Notes under the pieces: generated by a model
Told to the model about the DNA's origin: nothing
The model's database searches: none
Seen by the model: the letters and a program-made list of their open reading frames with translations, nothing else
Source: Impatiens glandulifera
Taxonomy: Eukaryota > Streptophyta > Magnoliopsida > Ericales > Balsaminaceae
NCBI RefSeq assembly: GCF_907164915.1
Contig: NC_061867.1
Span: forward strand, 29,819,751 to 29,883,750
Reading direction: 5' to 3'
Length of the DNA stretch: 64,000 nucleotides
Part shown: piece by piece, positions 1-8,983 of the stretch
Position numbering within the stretch: the first letter of the stretch is position 1
How the letters are laid out: every line of letters starts with the position of its first letter
Made by a program: the position numbers and the translations under genes

Positions 1-69
1 ACATAAATATCCAAATTAACCACAGCCTCTCGATCCGACAATCCGGACACTTTCAAAATTAAGCATCGT

Positions 70-100
<31 letters not shown>

Positions 101-1810
101 GCATTGTCATTCAAAAACTCTATTATTATATAAATATCATTTTAATATAACATAACTTCATTAATTTATATTTTCTCACCACAACATTATAACTAAATTT
201 ATGTTATGATGTCAACTTAATCTTGTATATTTAGAAACGATGTAAATGTACATTTCGTCATTTTCTTGTTTAAATTTAGGAGTAGAAAGAAACTCAATAC
301 TCCTCTCATCCATGAGCTCTCCTTCCATTCTATATATTAAAAAAAGAAAACCTTAAAAAATCTATAAAAAAATTAAAACTTATGTAAATACAATATTGAA
401 AGTTCATCCACATATGTTTCTATAATTTTTTCTTAAATTTAAAATATAAACTCTATAATCTTAGTTTGTTAAATTTTATATTTATAATTGGTAGTTATAA
501 ATTTCGTTGACCAATAAAACATCTTAATCTTATTATTTAATTTAACCATTTTAATTTTGTGGACAGATCAACCCGCGTATTAACAATCTCACTCATTTAT
601 TTATATATAATGTGAGTTGTGTATTATGCTTCTAGTACCGGGTGACTTGTAGTTAAACATTATTATATATAAATAACATTTTAATATAACATAATGGTAT
701 TCATATATATTTTCTCTCCACAACATCATAACTAAATTTAGTTCGTTAATATGCGAGTTATTACATTCACAAAATTTAAGAGCTTAAATTAAAAAAATAA
801 GAATAAGAAGATTTATCCATCCACAAAACTTACAACTATTTATTATAAATACAACATTTTAACCAACAAAGTTTTTAAGGTTGGTTAGTCAATCATTTAT
901 GTAAAACGATGCTTAAACCTGATGACTTGTAATTAAACATTATTATATACACATACCATTTTAATATAATATAATGTCATTCATTTACATTTTTACACTT
1001 CAGCACCATAACTAAATTTATTTGATTATGTCACTTAACTTAATCTTTATATTTACAAATTTGTAATCATTATGCCAATATCTTGTTAGAAATTTAATAT
1101 GAGAGAAACACAATACTCCTCTCATCCATGAGCTCTCTGAACAAATTAAAGCACATTAAAGACGTGAACTTTCTCGTCGTTGGCCTTTTCCCACTCCCTC
1201 ACCGGATAGAACAAACTGGTGTACCCCTCAACTGCTTCTTGATTGTTCTTCTAAATATGTATTGAGTAACTACAATGTAACATCAATTCCTTTTTTATAG
1301 GTCAAACAAAGGTCTTAATAAATCACATTTAATTCTGAACTAATGATATTAAGATAATTTATCTTTTTATAGACTTTAAACAAAAATTTAGAGAAAATTA
1401 AAATTAGTCAAAAAAAAATATATATATATATATATAGATTATAATAGTCAAATTGATTGAAAAAAAAGTTAGACATGTAGTTGGATAATTAGTATTTTTA
1501 AATGTAATATAATAATTTAATAGAAAAATTCACATAAGAATATCAACAAGAAGATCTCTTAATTTCTTTTTGTGAAAAAAGAATAAAATTGTTCTTAGTG
1601 TTTGAATATTTTTTTTAATAAAACAGTTAACATGAAGAATATCTATTATTTTCCTTTGTGAAAAATTTCACACTAATAAGTTAGGTCAGTTTATAATCAA
1701 ATTTTAAAGCAAAATATTATAAATCTTAAAACTAATAACTCACCATTAAAAATAATTTTTCCATAGATAAAAAATAATTTAAGGTCAAATATTGAATATG
1801 TAACGGTGAA
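1..1810. other. AT-rich intergenic DNA, no gene seen
   Basis: Very AT-rich DNA with no open frame that resembles a protein. It holds a TA/GATA microsatellite around 70-100, an AT run around 1417-1437, and dispersed direct repeats described separately. It ends where the copia coding frame of element A begins. Confidence 0.7.
121..1137 (+). repeat. dispersed direct repeats (three copies, plus a short pair)
   Basis: A block of about 90-130 bp recurs at roughly 121-260, 658-745 and 937-1060. Each copy has a TAATATAACATAA-like core followed by a CATAACTAAATTTA end. A second pair, centred on ACTCCTCTCATCCATGAGC, lies at about 288-322 and 1102-1137. The copies are diverged and have no coding potential. 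They may be pieces of a decayed AT-rich element that I cannot name. Confidence 0.6.
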
Positions 1811-2749
1811 AAAAATATTATATTTGGATCAACTAACCCCAAATTGTGTAAGAAATTTGCTAAGCTGATGCAGGACAGATTTGAAATGAGTATCATGGGA
1901 AAATTAATTTTCTTCATCGGTCTTCAAGTTCGTCAGCTGGAAAAAGGAACCTTCATTAATCAGGCCAAGTATACCAAAGAGTTACTAAAGAAGTTTGGGA
2001 TGGAGAACTGCTCTACTGCAGTTACTCCAATGAGCTCCTCTAGTAAATTGGACAAAGATGATGGTGGTCAAAGTGTACATGTTACAGCATACAAAGGTCT
2101 TATAGGGTCATTACTCTATGTTACTGCCAGCAGACCAGACATTTAATTTAATGTTGGTATCTGTGAAAGATTCCAGGCTAATCCTAAACTCTTTCACTTT
2201 ACTGCTGATAAACGCATTCTTAAATATTTGAAGGGAACTCAAAATGTGGGACTGTGGTATCCGAAAGATTCTAGTTTCAATTTAACTAGTTTCTCAGATG
2301 CAGATTTTGAAGGGTGTAAAATTGATAGAAAAAGCACAAGTGGAACTTGCCATTTCCTTGGAGATCGTCTTATCTCATGGTTCAGTAAGAAGTAGACGTC
2401 GGTTGCCACGTCTACAACTAAAGCAGAGTGCCTTGCTGCTGGGAGCTGTTGCTCACAGCTTTTGTGGGTTCAACAACAGCTTAGGGACTACGGGATTGAG
2501 GTTGATGAATCTCCAATTTTCTGCGACAACACTAGTATTATCGCAATCACCTACAATAAAGTTCTGCACTCTCGGACAAAGAACATCGAAATCATACATC
2601 ATTTCATCCGAGAGCATGTCAATCAGAAGTAGAATCGTCTTGAGTATATTCTTATAGATCAACAAACTGCAGACATCTTCACGAAGCCTCTACCCGAAGC
2701 TAAGTTTTCTCACTTTAGAAATGTTTTAGGACTTGTTGATCTTGATTGA
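1811..2749 (+). pseudogene. copia reverse transcriptase C-terminus and RNase H (broken)
   Basis: One frame reads from the FGSTN motif just after the lost YVDD, through the RT connection (FEMS...GLQVRQL, TPMSSSSKLDKD), to RNase H. RNase H shows its expected acidic positions in SDADFEG, TKAEC and FCDNTS, then DQQTADIFTKPLPE and a natural end at LGLVDLD. Three in-frame stops break it: after SRPDI (about 2144), after FSKK (about 2392) and after HVNQK (about 2630). The family degrades the RNA strand and completes cDNA synthesis; this copy cannot. It is closely similar to the RT/RNase H of element B on the minus strand at 22701-23720. Confidence 0.9.
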
Positions 2750-3576
2750 TAGCATTACGTGCATGGATTGAAGGGGAACATTTGTTCAAATGTAACTAGA
2801 CAGACAAGAGGATAGAGGTCTCAATACATCCAATGTATCAGAAATTTAAGAAGCATGACTACTTAGACGTACGTCTACTCAAGCAGTTCTTTGTCTTCTC
2901 TTAGGAATTCATGTCTTGGTTAATTAACCTGCGCGGTTAGACGTATACGTCTAATAGACGTTAGACATTTTTTAGGACAATATTAGTTGGAAGCTCACGT
3001 CTAATCGAACACACGTCTAGCACGTGATGTTTATGCGTAATTAGACGTTTTTTAAAATCTAAATGACTTGTGACCGTCTATAAGACAAGCGTGATTAGAC
3101 GTTTACGTCTAATAGACGCATTTCCCAATCAGAAGTGAAGAATGTGGAAAGTAGATTAAACGTCTAACTACTTATGTAATTAGACTTTTCATCTATAGAT
3201 ATCGGAACAACTGTCATTTGCAAACTATACCTGTCTAGGTACTTTTTCTCGCCAAAAATAAACTAGTCATTTCTCAAATAGATTGAAGACATGTGTCTTT
3301 CAATGTTTAAAAAATGACTAAAATTTCTTATAGTTTTCCTTTATACGTCAAATATTAATAGTGCATTTTCATGATTAATATTAATTGATAGTCGTGTCCC
3401 TTGGGAATAGTTTTTAAAAAATTTTGACGGTTGGTATAATTATTAAATATTAAAATCTACACGTTAGCTCTCTTGTATTTAATGAATGGCGCTACTCAAA
3501 TAGTTGAGTACTCCTGAATCCTTGATTCTCTCTCTAGAATTCGAAACGTCAAGATCCTGTGTTCATCTTGCCAAAA
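2750..3576 (+). other. non-coding spacer between pol and aORF, rich in TTAGACGT/ACGTCTAA palindromes
   Basis: There is no ORF here. The stretch repeatedly carries inverted half-sites such as AGACGTATACGTCT (around 2940) and TTAGACG...CGTCTAA pairs up to about 3190. The homologous spacer of element C (8261-8983) shares the landmark AACCTGCGCGGTTA. The second half (3200-3576) is AT-rich and ends just before the aORF start. In a full-length RNA this region could act as a leader or promoter for the downstream ORF, but nothing in the sequence proves that. Confidence 0.6.
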
Positions 3577-4374
3577 ATGACTTCTTTCTCTCCTAAATCC
3601 CTACAAATAGACTTCGAATCTGTCTCAACTCTTAGGTTTCCGAAAATGGTTCAAATGTTTGAATCATAGAAAGATTATGGGCTTAAGAAGTTTCTTCGTC
3701 CTCACTACATCTATCACGAACATGCAGTTCGTGAATTCTTTGAAACCGCAGGCTATTTCCACAATAAGTACATTCATGCGAATATTCTTGGCAGAAATAT
3801 TTGCTTCACTGAAGAAACATTCAGCATGTTTTTCAGACTCCCAACCGAAGGAATCCCCGAACTTCCTTCCTTCTCTGATAAAGTTCTGTCTGAAATGACG
3901 ATTGTCTTTTCAGATTAAATGTTCCAAGGACAAATCCTTCCTGTTGGGTTTCACGGGAAGAGCAACTATCTGAAGGTTGAGTATGCCGTACTTAATGATA
4001 TCATCTCCAAATCTCTCATTGTAAACGACTCTTCTTACATCTACTGTTCGAAAGTTTTTGGTTTAATGGTGTCCATCAAAAGGGGTGTAGCCATAAATTG
4101 GTCGTAATTCCTCTTCAACAATCTGGTCAAAATGATCTCCTCTCGAAAGAAGATCTTCGGTTATGACGCTACTCTTAGCGCATTCCTCTACTGCCTTCTT
4201 GCGGAACCTGGTCAAGGGTCTTATTTCAATCCATCCAAAATCTTGAACAACAAGAAGGTTGTTGACTATGTTGTTCGGGTGGGTAGAGTCAGATCAAAGA
4301 AGAGAAACAGGGACGAGCTCAACTCGGCTCTAACTTTAGCCCTAGAGTCAGCCGTAGATTCTCTCCCCGAATGA
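3577..4374 (+). pseudogene. aORF of element A (env-position ORF, putative plant transposon protein class), broken
   Basis: From ATG 3577 a single frame runs 266 codons to TGA 4374, interrupted by in-frame stops at about 3668, 3916 and 4105. Recognisable stretches are a start with IDFESVSTL, then FRLPTEG, NDIISKSLIV and VAINWS. The same order occurs in the aORFs of elements C (plus) and B (minus). The protein is much shorter than in C: it ends at SAVDSLPE and lacks the coiled coil and Arg/Gly-rich tail. No membrane segment is evident, so 'env' describes position only. The function is unknown; plant databases list such ORFs as putative transposon proteins (from memory). Confidence 0.75.
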
Positions 4375-4377
4375 TGT

Positions 4378-4610
4378 TAAAAAGGGGGAAATGGAAAGGA
4401 AAAAGAATTAGCCTTAGACTTAGGGGGAAGGAAATCTTTTTATATTTTGAATGGTGTGTGTTTTTGAATGCTTGTCTATGTTTATTTTTGAAAAATCTTA
4501 ATTTAAATTATGATTTACTATGAATAGTTTATTTCCATCTACTGTGTCATTGAGCATTCTATTCTTTTATCTATGCAAAGTTTTAACATCATCATCAAAA
4601 AGGGGGAAAA
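4378..4610 (+). promoter_or_regulatory. multiple polypurine tracts before the 3' LTR
   Basis: Three purine runs lie between the aORF stop and the LTR: AAAAAGGGGGAAATGGAAAG at about 4379, a GGGGGAAGGAAA run at about 4422, and AAAAAGGGGGAAAA at 4597-4610, which abuts the TGTTGGG start of the LTR. The last is the plus-strand primer for reverse transcription. Repeated polypurine tracts are a known Sirevirus trait. The last tract recurs at 16381 and at about 62065 in the sister elements. Confidence 0.8.
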
Positions 4611-5270
4611 TGTTGGGTCAAATTATTTTGATTAAGGGTCAAAGTATTCTGGCTAATGGAATTTTGATGATGAGTTTGTTTAAAACCTAATCTAAGTCAT
4701 CTAATCGTTTTTGGTGCAGGTGTATCGAAAACATGCTATATTAGACCAAGTCTGAATGAAATTCATTAGACTTATTGGCCATTAGATGCATTGAGTTAGA
4801 CGTGTAGTCTAACAGGTACAGTTAGACGTGAAGTCTAACAGGAGCAGATAGACGTGCAGTCTAACGGGCGCAGTTAGACGTGCAGTCTAACGGGCGTAGT
4901 TAGACGTGCAGTCTAACGGCCGCAGTTAGACGTGCAGTCTAAAGGCCGCAGTTAGACGTGCAGTCTAACGGCCGCAGTTAGACGTGCAGTCTAACGGGCG
5001 CAGTTAGACGTGCAGTCTAACGGGCGCAGTTAGACGTGCAGTCTAACGGGCACAGTTAGACGTGCACTCTAATAGATGAGAGTTAGATGTGCAATCTAAC
5101 AAGCGTAGTTAGACGTGTAGTCTAACAAATGAGTGTTAGACGTGCAGTATAACTCCTTCAGATTAGTCTGAAGGGAAGCGTAGTTAGACGTGTCGTCTAA
5201 TAGATGAGAGTTAGACGTGCAGTCTAACTCCTTCAGATTAGTCTGAAGGGAACCGTAATTAGACGTGTCA
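4611..5270 (+). repeat. truncated LTR (U3 head) of element A with hairpin array
   Basis: The LTR starts TGTTGGGTCAAATT directly after a polypurine tract and matches the first part of the other family LTRs (5525, 16395, 59181, 62078). After about 190 bp it enters an array (4798-5270) of the 19-bp inverted unit GTTAGACGTGCAGTCTAAC with GC-rich spacers such as GGGCGCA. It stops after AATTAGACGTGTC; sister LTRs continue from there toward TATA, R and U5. The downstream sequence is a different array. Confidence 0.85.
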
Positions 5271-5524
5271 CACTAACTATGCGCACTCCTTAGCCATGTC
5301 TAAAGGAGTTAGACAACGTCTAACTACGCGCACTCCTTAGACCACGTCTAAAAGAGTTTAGATGACGTCTAACTACGTGCTTTCCTTAGAACACATTTGA
5401 AGGTCTTAGACGATGTCTAACCGCACTTTAATTAGAGCACGTCTGAAGGAATTAGACGACGTCTAACTACGCACACTCCTAGACTACGTCTAAAGGAGTT
5501 TAAACGATGTCTAACTACGTGCAC
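5271..5524. repeat. large-hairpin array segment of family-B LTR type
   Basis: Here the unit changes to about 50 bp, alternating a near-perfect short palindrome (GTTAGACGACGTCTAAC-like) with a CTCCTTAGACCACGTCTAA/AGGAG arm pair. The same unit fills the LTR of element B at 29575-30235 and the piece at 18951-19085. The segment ends with TGCAC, which is repeated after element C at 18946-18950. It is therefore the left side of C's target. Confidence 0.8.
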
Positions 5525-5714
5525 TGTTAGGTCAAATTATTTTGACTAAGGGTCAAAGTATTCTTACTAATGTAATTTTACTGATGAGTGTGTTTAAAAT
5601 CTAATCTAAGTCATCTAATTGTTTTTGGTGCAGGTGTATCGAAAACATGCTATATTAAACTAAGTCTAAATGAGATTCATTAGACTTATTGGCCATTAGA
5701 CGCACGTAGTTAGA

Positions 5715-6475
5715 AGTGCAGTCTAACAAGCGTAGTTAGACATGCAGTCAAACAGGCGTAGTTAGACGTTAAGTCTAACAGGCGTAGTTAAACATGCAGT
5801 CTAACATGTATAGTTAGACGTGTAGTATAACAGACGTAGTTAAAAGTGCAGTCTAATAGACGTGGTTAGACGTGCAGTCAAACAGATACGTAGTTAGACG
5901 TGTAGTCTAACAAATACGTATTTAGACGTACAATCTAACAAATACGTAGTTAGACGTGCAGTCTAATAGGCGTAGTTAGATGTGCAGTCTAACAGGCGTA
6001 GTTAGACGTACAGTCTAACAGGCGTAGTTAGACGTGCAGTCTAACAGGCATAGTTAGACGTGCAGTCTAATAGAGACGTAGTTAGACGTGCAGTCTAACA
6101 GACGTAGTTAGACATACAGTCTAACAGAGACGTAGTTAGACGTGAAGTCTAATAGAGACGTAGTTAGACGTGTAGTCTAACAAATACGTAGTTAGACGTG
6201 CAGTCTAACTCCTTCAGACTAATCTGAAGGGAAACGTAGTTAGACGTGCAGTCTAACATATGAGAGTTAGACGTGCAGTCTAACTTCTTCAGATTAGTCT
6301 GAAGGGAAACATAGTTAGACGTACAGTCAAACAGATGAGAGTTAGATGTGCAGTCTAACATATGAGAGTTAGACGTGCAGTCTAACTCCTTCAGATTAGT
6401 CTGAAGGGAAACATAGTTAGACGTGCAGTCTAAACTCCTTCAGACTAGGTTGAAGGGAACCGTAATTAGACGTGT
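5715..6475. repeat. tandem 19-bp hairpin array in U3
   Basis: About thirty copies of GTTAGACGTGCAGTCTAAC stand in a row. The 7-bp arms GTTAGAC/GTCTAAC are perfect inverted repeats around a GTGCA loop. Spacers are mostly AGGCGTA, AGACGTA or AGATACGTA. Near the end the pattern gains a second inverted unit, CTCCTTCAGACTAGTCTGAA-like. Stops in the array are frequent, so it is not coding; frames read across it are artefacts. Confidence 0.9.
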
Positions 6476-6888
6476 CATCTAATCCCATTAGACCAGGTTG
6501 TCTAATGGATCCTACTATTACACGGAGGCGTCTAACTTCATTAGACTTGTCAATATAATTGAAAAACATCTAATGCCACGCTTAAGCAGTTGAAACTAGC
6601 ATCCGTCTATCCATGATCAACTAGTTGTATGCTACTCCTACTCCACTTTTCCTTGTAGAGTAGTACGATAGTTAGTTGCAACCAATTAACTAATGCCACG
6701 TAAGCAAATATTCTTCCCACTACTTGTTTCTTGCAGGACAATGCTTGAAGAATATTCGGCGCACTACCAGATTGATACGACCACGTTCATGGTGCTCAGA
6801 GTTTGATGTACCTGTGTACTATGGAGGCTTTCCAATGGATGTTCGCCACTTTTCATTATAGAAGATTCGACTGTTGGCACCTGCTCTC

Positions 6889-6896
6889 TATTTAAA
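6889..6896 (+). promoter_or_regulatory. TATA-like box of the element C 5' LTR
   Basis: TATTTAAA sits in a CTCTATTTAAAGATC context conserved at 18405-18412 and 63356-63363. In those two LTRs a CACGTG box lies about 40 bp upstream (18363 and 63314); here it has decayed to CACTTT. The hairpin array is upstream of this box, in U3. Confidence 0.65.
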
Positions 6897-7430
6897 GATC
6901 TTCAAGGAAACAGAAGAATAGTCTGATATATTGCTGAACACTAAAAAATAAGCAAACGAACTACTGAGATGACAATCTTAAGAACTGTTTTCCTACTTTA
7001 CTGTGTGTACATCAAGAGAGAGTTAGAATCAAAGTATTGTCTAGCTGAGTGATATTCTTCAATATAATATAAGTTGAACAGAATCTGTTCTGTTCAACAG
7101 TGAGCTAGCCTTGTACTGTATTTGATTCTAAGAAACATATAGTGAATCCTTCTGGTGGTTGGAAGAAGGGGTGACATAGGAAAGTTTTACGCCGAACATC
7201 CATAAACAACTTCTCGTGTCATTTACATTCCGTTATTGTCTTCTTCTTTGGTTCTTAAGCTTCAAAACTGAGCAAACATTTCTGCACTTGAACCGTTCAA
7301 GAGTTTGCAAGGGTTTGTGAAGAATATAAAGCGATTTAAAAATCTATCAGGATTTCTATCAAATCGTTTATCCGAAGTCGTCATCAATAGCCAGACCCAT
7401 GTCTCTATTGTTGTCGCCGATCCTTTCAAT

Positions 7431-7443
7431 TGGTATCAGAGCC
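7431..7443 (+). other. primer-binding site for initiator tRNA-Met
   Basis: TGGTATCAGAGCC follows the LTR end after two bases. It is the standard copia primer-binding site, complementary to the 3' end of plant initiator tRNA-Met, and it fixes the LTR boundary at 7428. Confidence 0.9.
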
Positions 7444-7472
7444 CTGTTTCTATTCTCAAGCTTTCACCAAGA

Positions 7473-7739
7473 ATGTCGACCATAACCAAAGATGCCAATG
7501 CTACCACAATCCCCACATTCTCAAGAGAAAATTATATTGTGTGGAAGAAGAGAGTTCGTGCTCATCTCTCTTCTCTTCATGACGACATATGGAATGTTAT
7601 CACAGATGGTCCCATCAAGATCGATAAGGAGAAATCTGAATGGACCAGTGAAGACAAGAGAAGAAACAACCTCAACAACATGGCACTAGACGTTCTGTAC
7701 AGATCTCTTGATGATAATGTTCCGCCGACTGTTAACTGA
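7473..7739 (+). pseudogene. gag N-terminus of element C
   Basis: The ATG at 7473 (MSTITKDANATTIPTFSREN) lies 45 bp after the LTR and opens an 88-residue frame ending in TGA. It has the usual copia gag opening: a short leader, then a FSRENYIVWKKRVRAHL stretch. It stops before the rest of the capsid-like region and the zinc knuckle. A frame upstream of the ATG is open back to 7305 but lies in the LTR and primer-binding site, so ATG 7473 is the sensible start. In autonomous relatives this protein packages the RNA; this truncated form probably does not. Confidence 0.75.
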
Positions 7740-8260
7740 CTAAAAAAATAAGTTAGATACAGTCAGTAAGTCTGGCAATCTAAAACCTGACTCAAAGTCA
7801 AGGAGTTTTAAAAGAAAATCATCTTCAAAAATTAAGGGATCAGTGGCTAGCAGGAAGGCGTCTGCTATGTCAAAATCATACGCATTAATAACAACACAAA
7901 ATGGGAAATCCATCCGAATAACTCAATTATGGATTCCTAAGGGACTGATTGATCGTGGACCTAATTGAATGTGGGTACCAAAGTTTGTAAATATTTTCTT
8001 GTGTAGGTGATACAGGAGAGCTGCAGGAAGGAAGCATGGAGCATACTCTTCTGAGTATATACTTTAGGAGATCAACAATGACCTTTGCCATTCAAGAGGA
8101 CTAAGTGTTTTATGTTCAAAAATATTTTGTGGTCTTAAGAACCTCAAAACATTCGTTTATTCATTTTGTACATGCACAAAATGAGATGGAAAATTTATTT
8201 TGAAAATAAAAATACACTCAAACAAAAGACCTTAATCGGTCTATTAGACGAGGTCGTTTA
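7740..8260 (+). other. deletion scar: gag-protease linker remnant, rest of pol missing
   Basis: After gag, a short stretch (about 7770-7990) reads in pieces as the linker before protease (KSIRITQLWIPKG, then a stop and MWVPKF). The same linker occurs on the minus strand in element B around 27610-27720. Everything from the protease active site to RNase H is absent. The remaining DNA to 8260 has no recognisable content. Confidence 0.65.
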
Positions 8261-8983
8261 AAAGAAAAAACATGTACTTAGACGTATTTTTACTCACACA
8301 TTATGCATCAAGTCTAGGTGTCATGGTTAATAACCTGCGCGGTTAAACGTATACGTCTAATAGACGTTAGACATTTTTAATACAAGAGCAAGTGGATGCT
8401 CACGTTTAACCAAACACACGTCTAATACGTGTTGTTCATGCGTAATTAGACGTCGACGTCTAATAGACGTTAGACGTTTTTAAGACACGTGATTAGACGC
8501 TTGCGTCTAATAGACCCATGCTTCTAATAGACGTTTAGATTTCATAGATGTATAAGTAAGAAAAACGTCTAACTACGGGTATATTAGACCGATCAAGGAC
8601 AGTTGTCCCACGTGATGTGATATCTAATTTTCCCACTCAAACATAAACACAGTCATCTCCAAATAACATGAAGACATGTGTCTGTCAAGTTAAGAGAGAA
8701 TGACTAATATACCCCCAAATTAATGATGACTTTTTGGAAAGGACGTCTAATATTAATTGATGGGCCATATCCCTAGGAAATATGATGGTTATATTATGCG
8801 AATCTTGGGAGTCTATATAAGGACACTCTGCATGAGATTGAAAACGCATTTTCTCTCTCAAATCTTTTAAAGAACCCTAAATTTCTTCGATCTTCACTCT
8901 AAAAAACTTTTGTTCTTTGTGTTTCTGTTCATTTTCTTTCAAAGACGGGAAACAAGAGAATTACACTTGGTCATTGTACTCTG
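8261..8983 (+). other. pol-aORF spacer of element C with TTAGACGT palindromes
   Basis: This is homologous to the element A spacer: the AACCTGCGCGGTTA landmark is followed by repeated AGACGTATACGTCT and TTAGACGTCGACGTCTAA-type palindromes (about 8330-8580). A TATA-like TCTATATAAGG at about 8811 and a TC-rich leader precede the aORF, so an internal promoter for the aORF is possible but unproven. Confidence 0.55.

Larger units (their letters stand above)
1811..5270 (+). mobile_element. element A: 3' half of a Sirevirus-like Ty1/copia retrotransposon
   Basis: The order is end of reverse transcriptase, RNase H, a motif-rich spacer, an aORF in the env position, several polypurine tracts, then the head of an LTR starting TGTTGGG at 4611. 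The 5' part (gag to the RT active site) is missing: the frame begins just after where YVDD should be. The LTR is cut at about 5270, inside the end of its hairpin array. An ORF after pol together with repeated polypurine tracts fits the Sirevirus lineage of copia elements. The related copy on the minus strand (element B) supports this through its gag and integrase. Confidence 0.85.
5525..7428 (+). repeat. 5' LTR of element C
   Basis: It begins TGTTAGGTCAAATT and ends GATCCTTTCA, so it has the TG...CA ends, and it is followed at once by a primer-binding site. U3 contains the hairpin array (5715-6475). A TATA-like TATTTAAA lies at 6889-6896, so transcription should start near 6920. Downstream is the GGGGTGACATAGG...CCGAACATCC block also seen in the other LTRs. 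The length is 1904 bp, against 2551 bp for the 3' LTR; most of the difference is array length. Confidence 0.9.

Noticed and set aside
6164..6361. Minus-strand frames with LDCTSN repeats in the hairpin arrays (also 17719-18018 and 59952-60152)
   Set aside because: They are translations of the tandem 19-bp array; the peptide repeat follows the DNA repeat, and stops appear wherever spacers change length.
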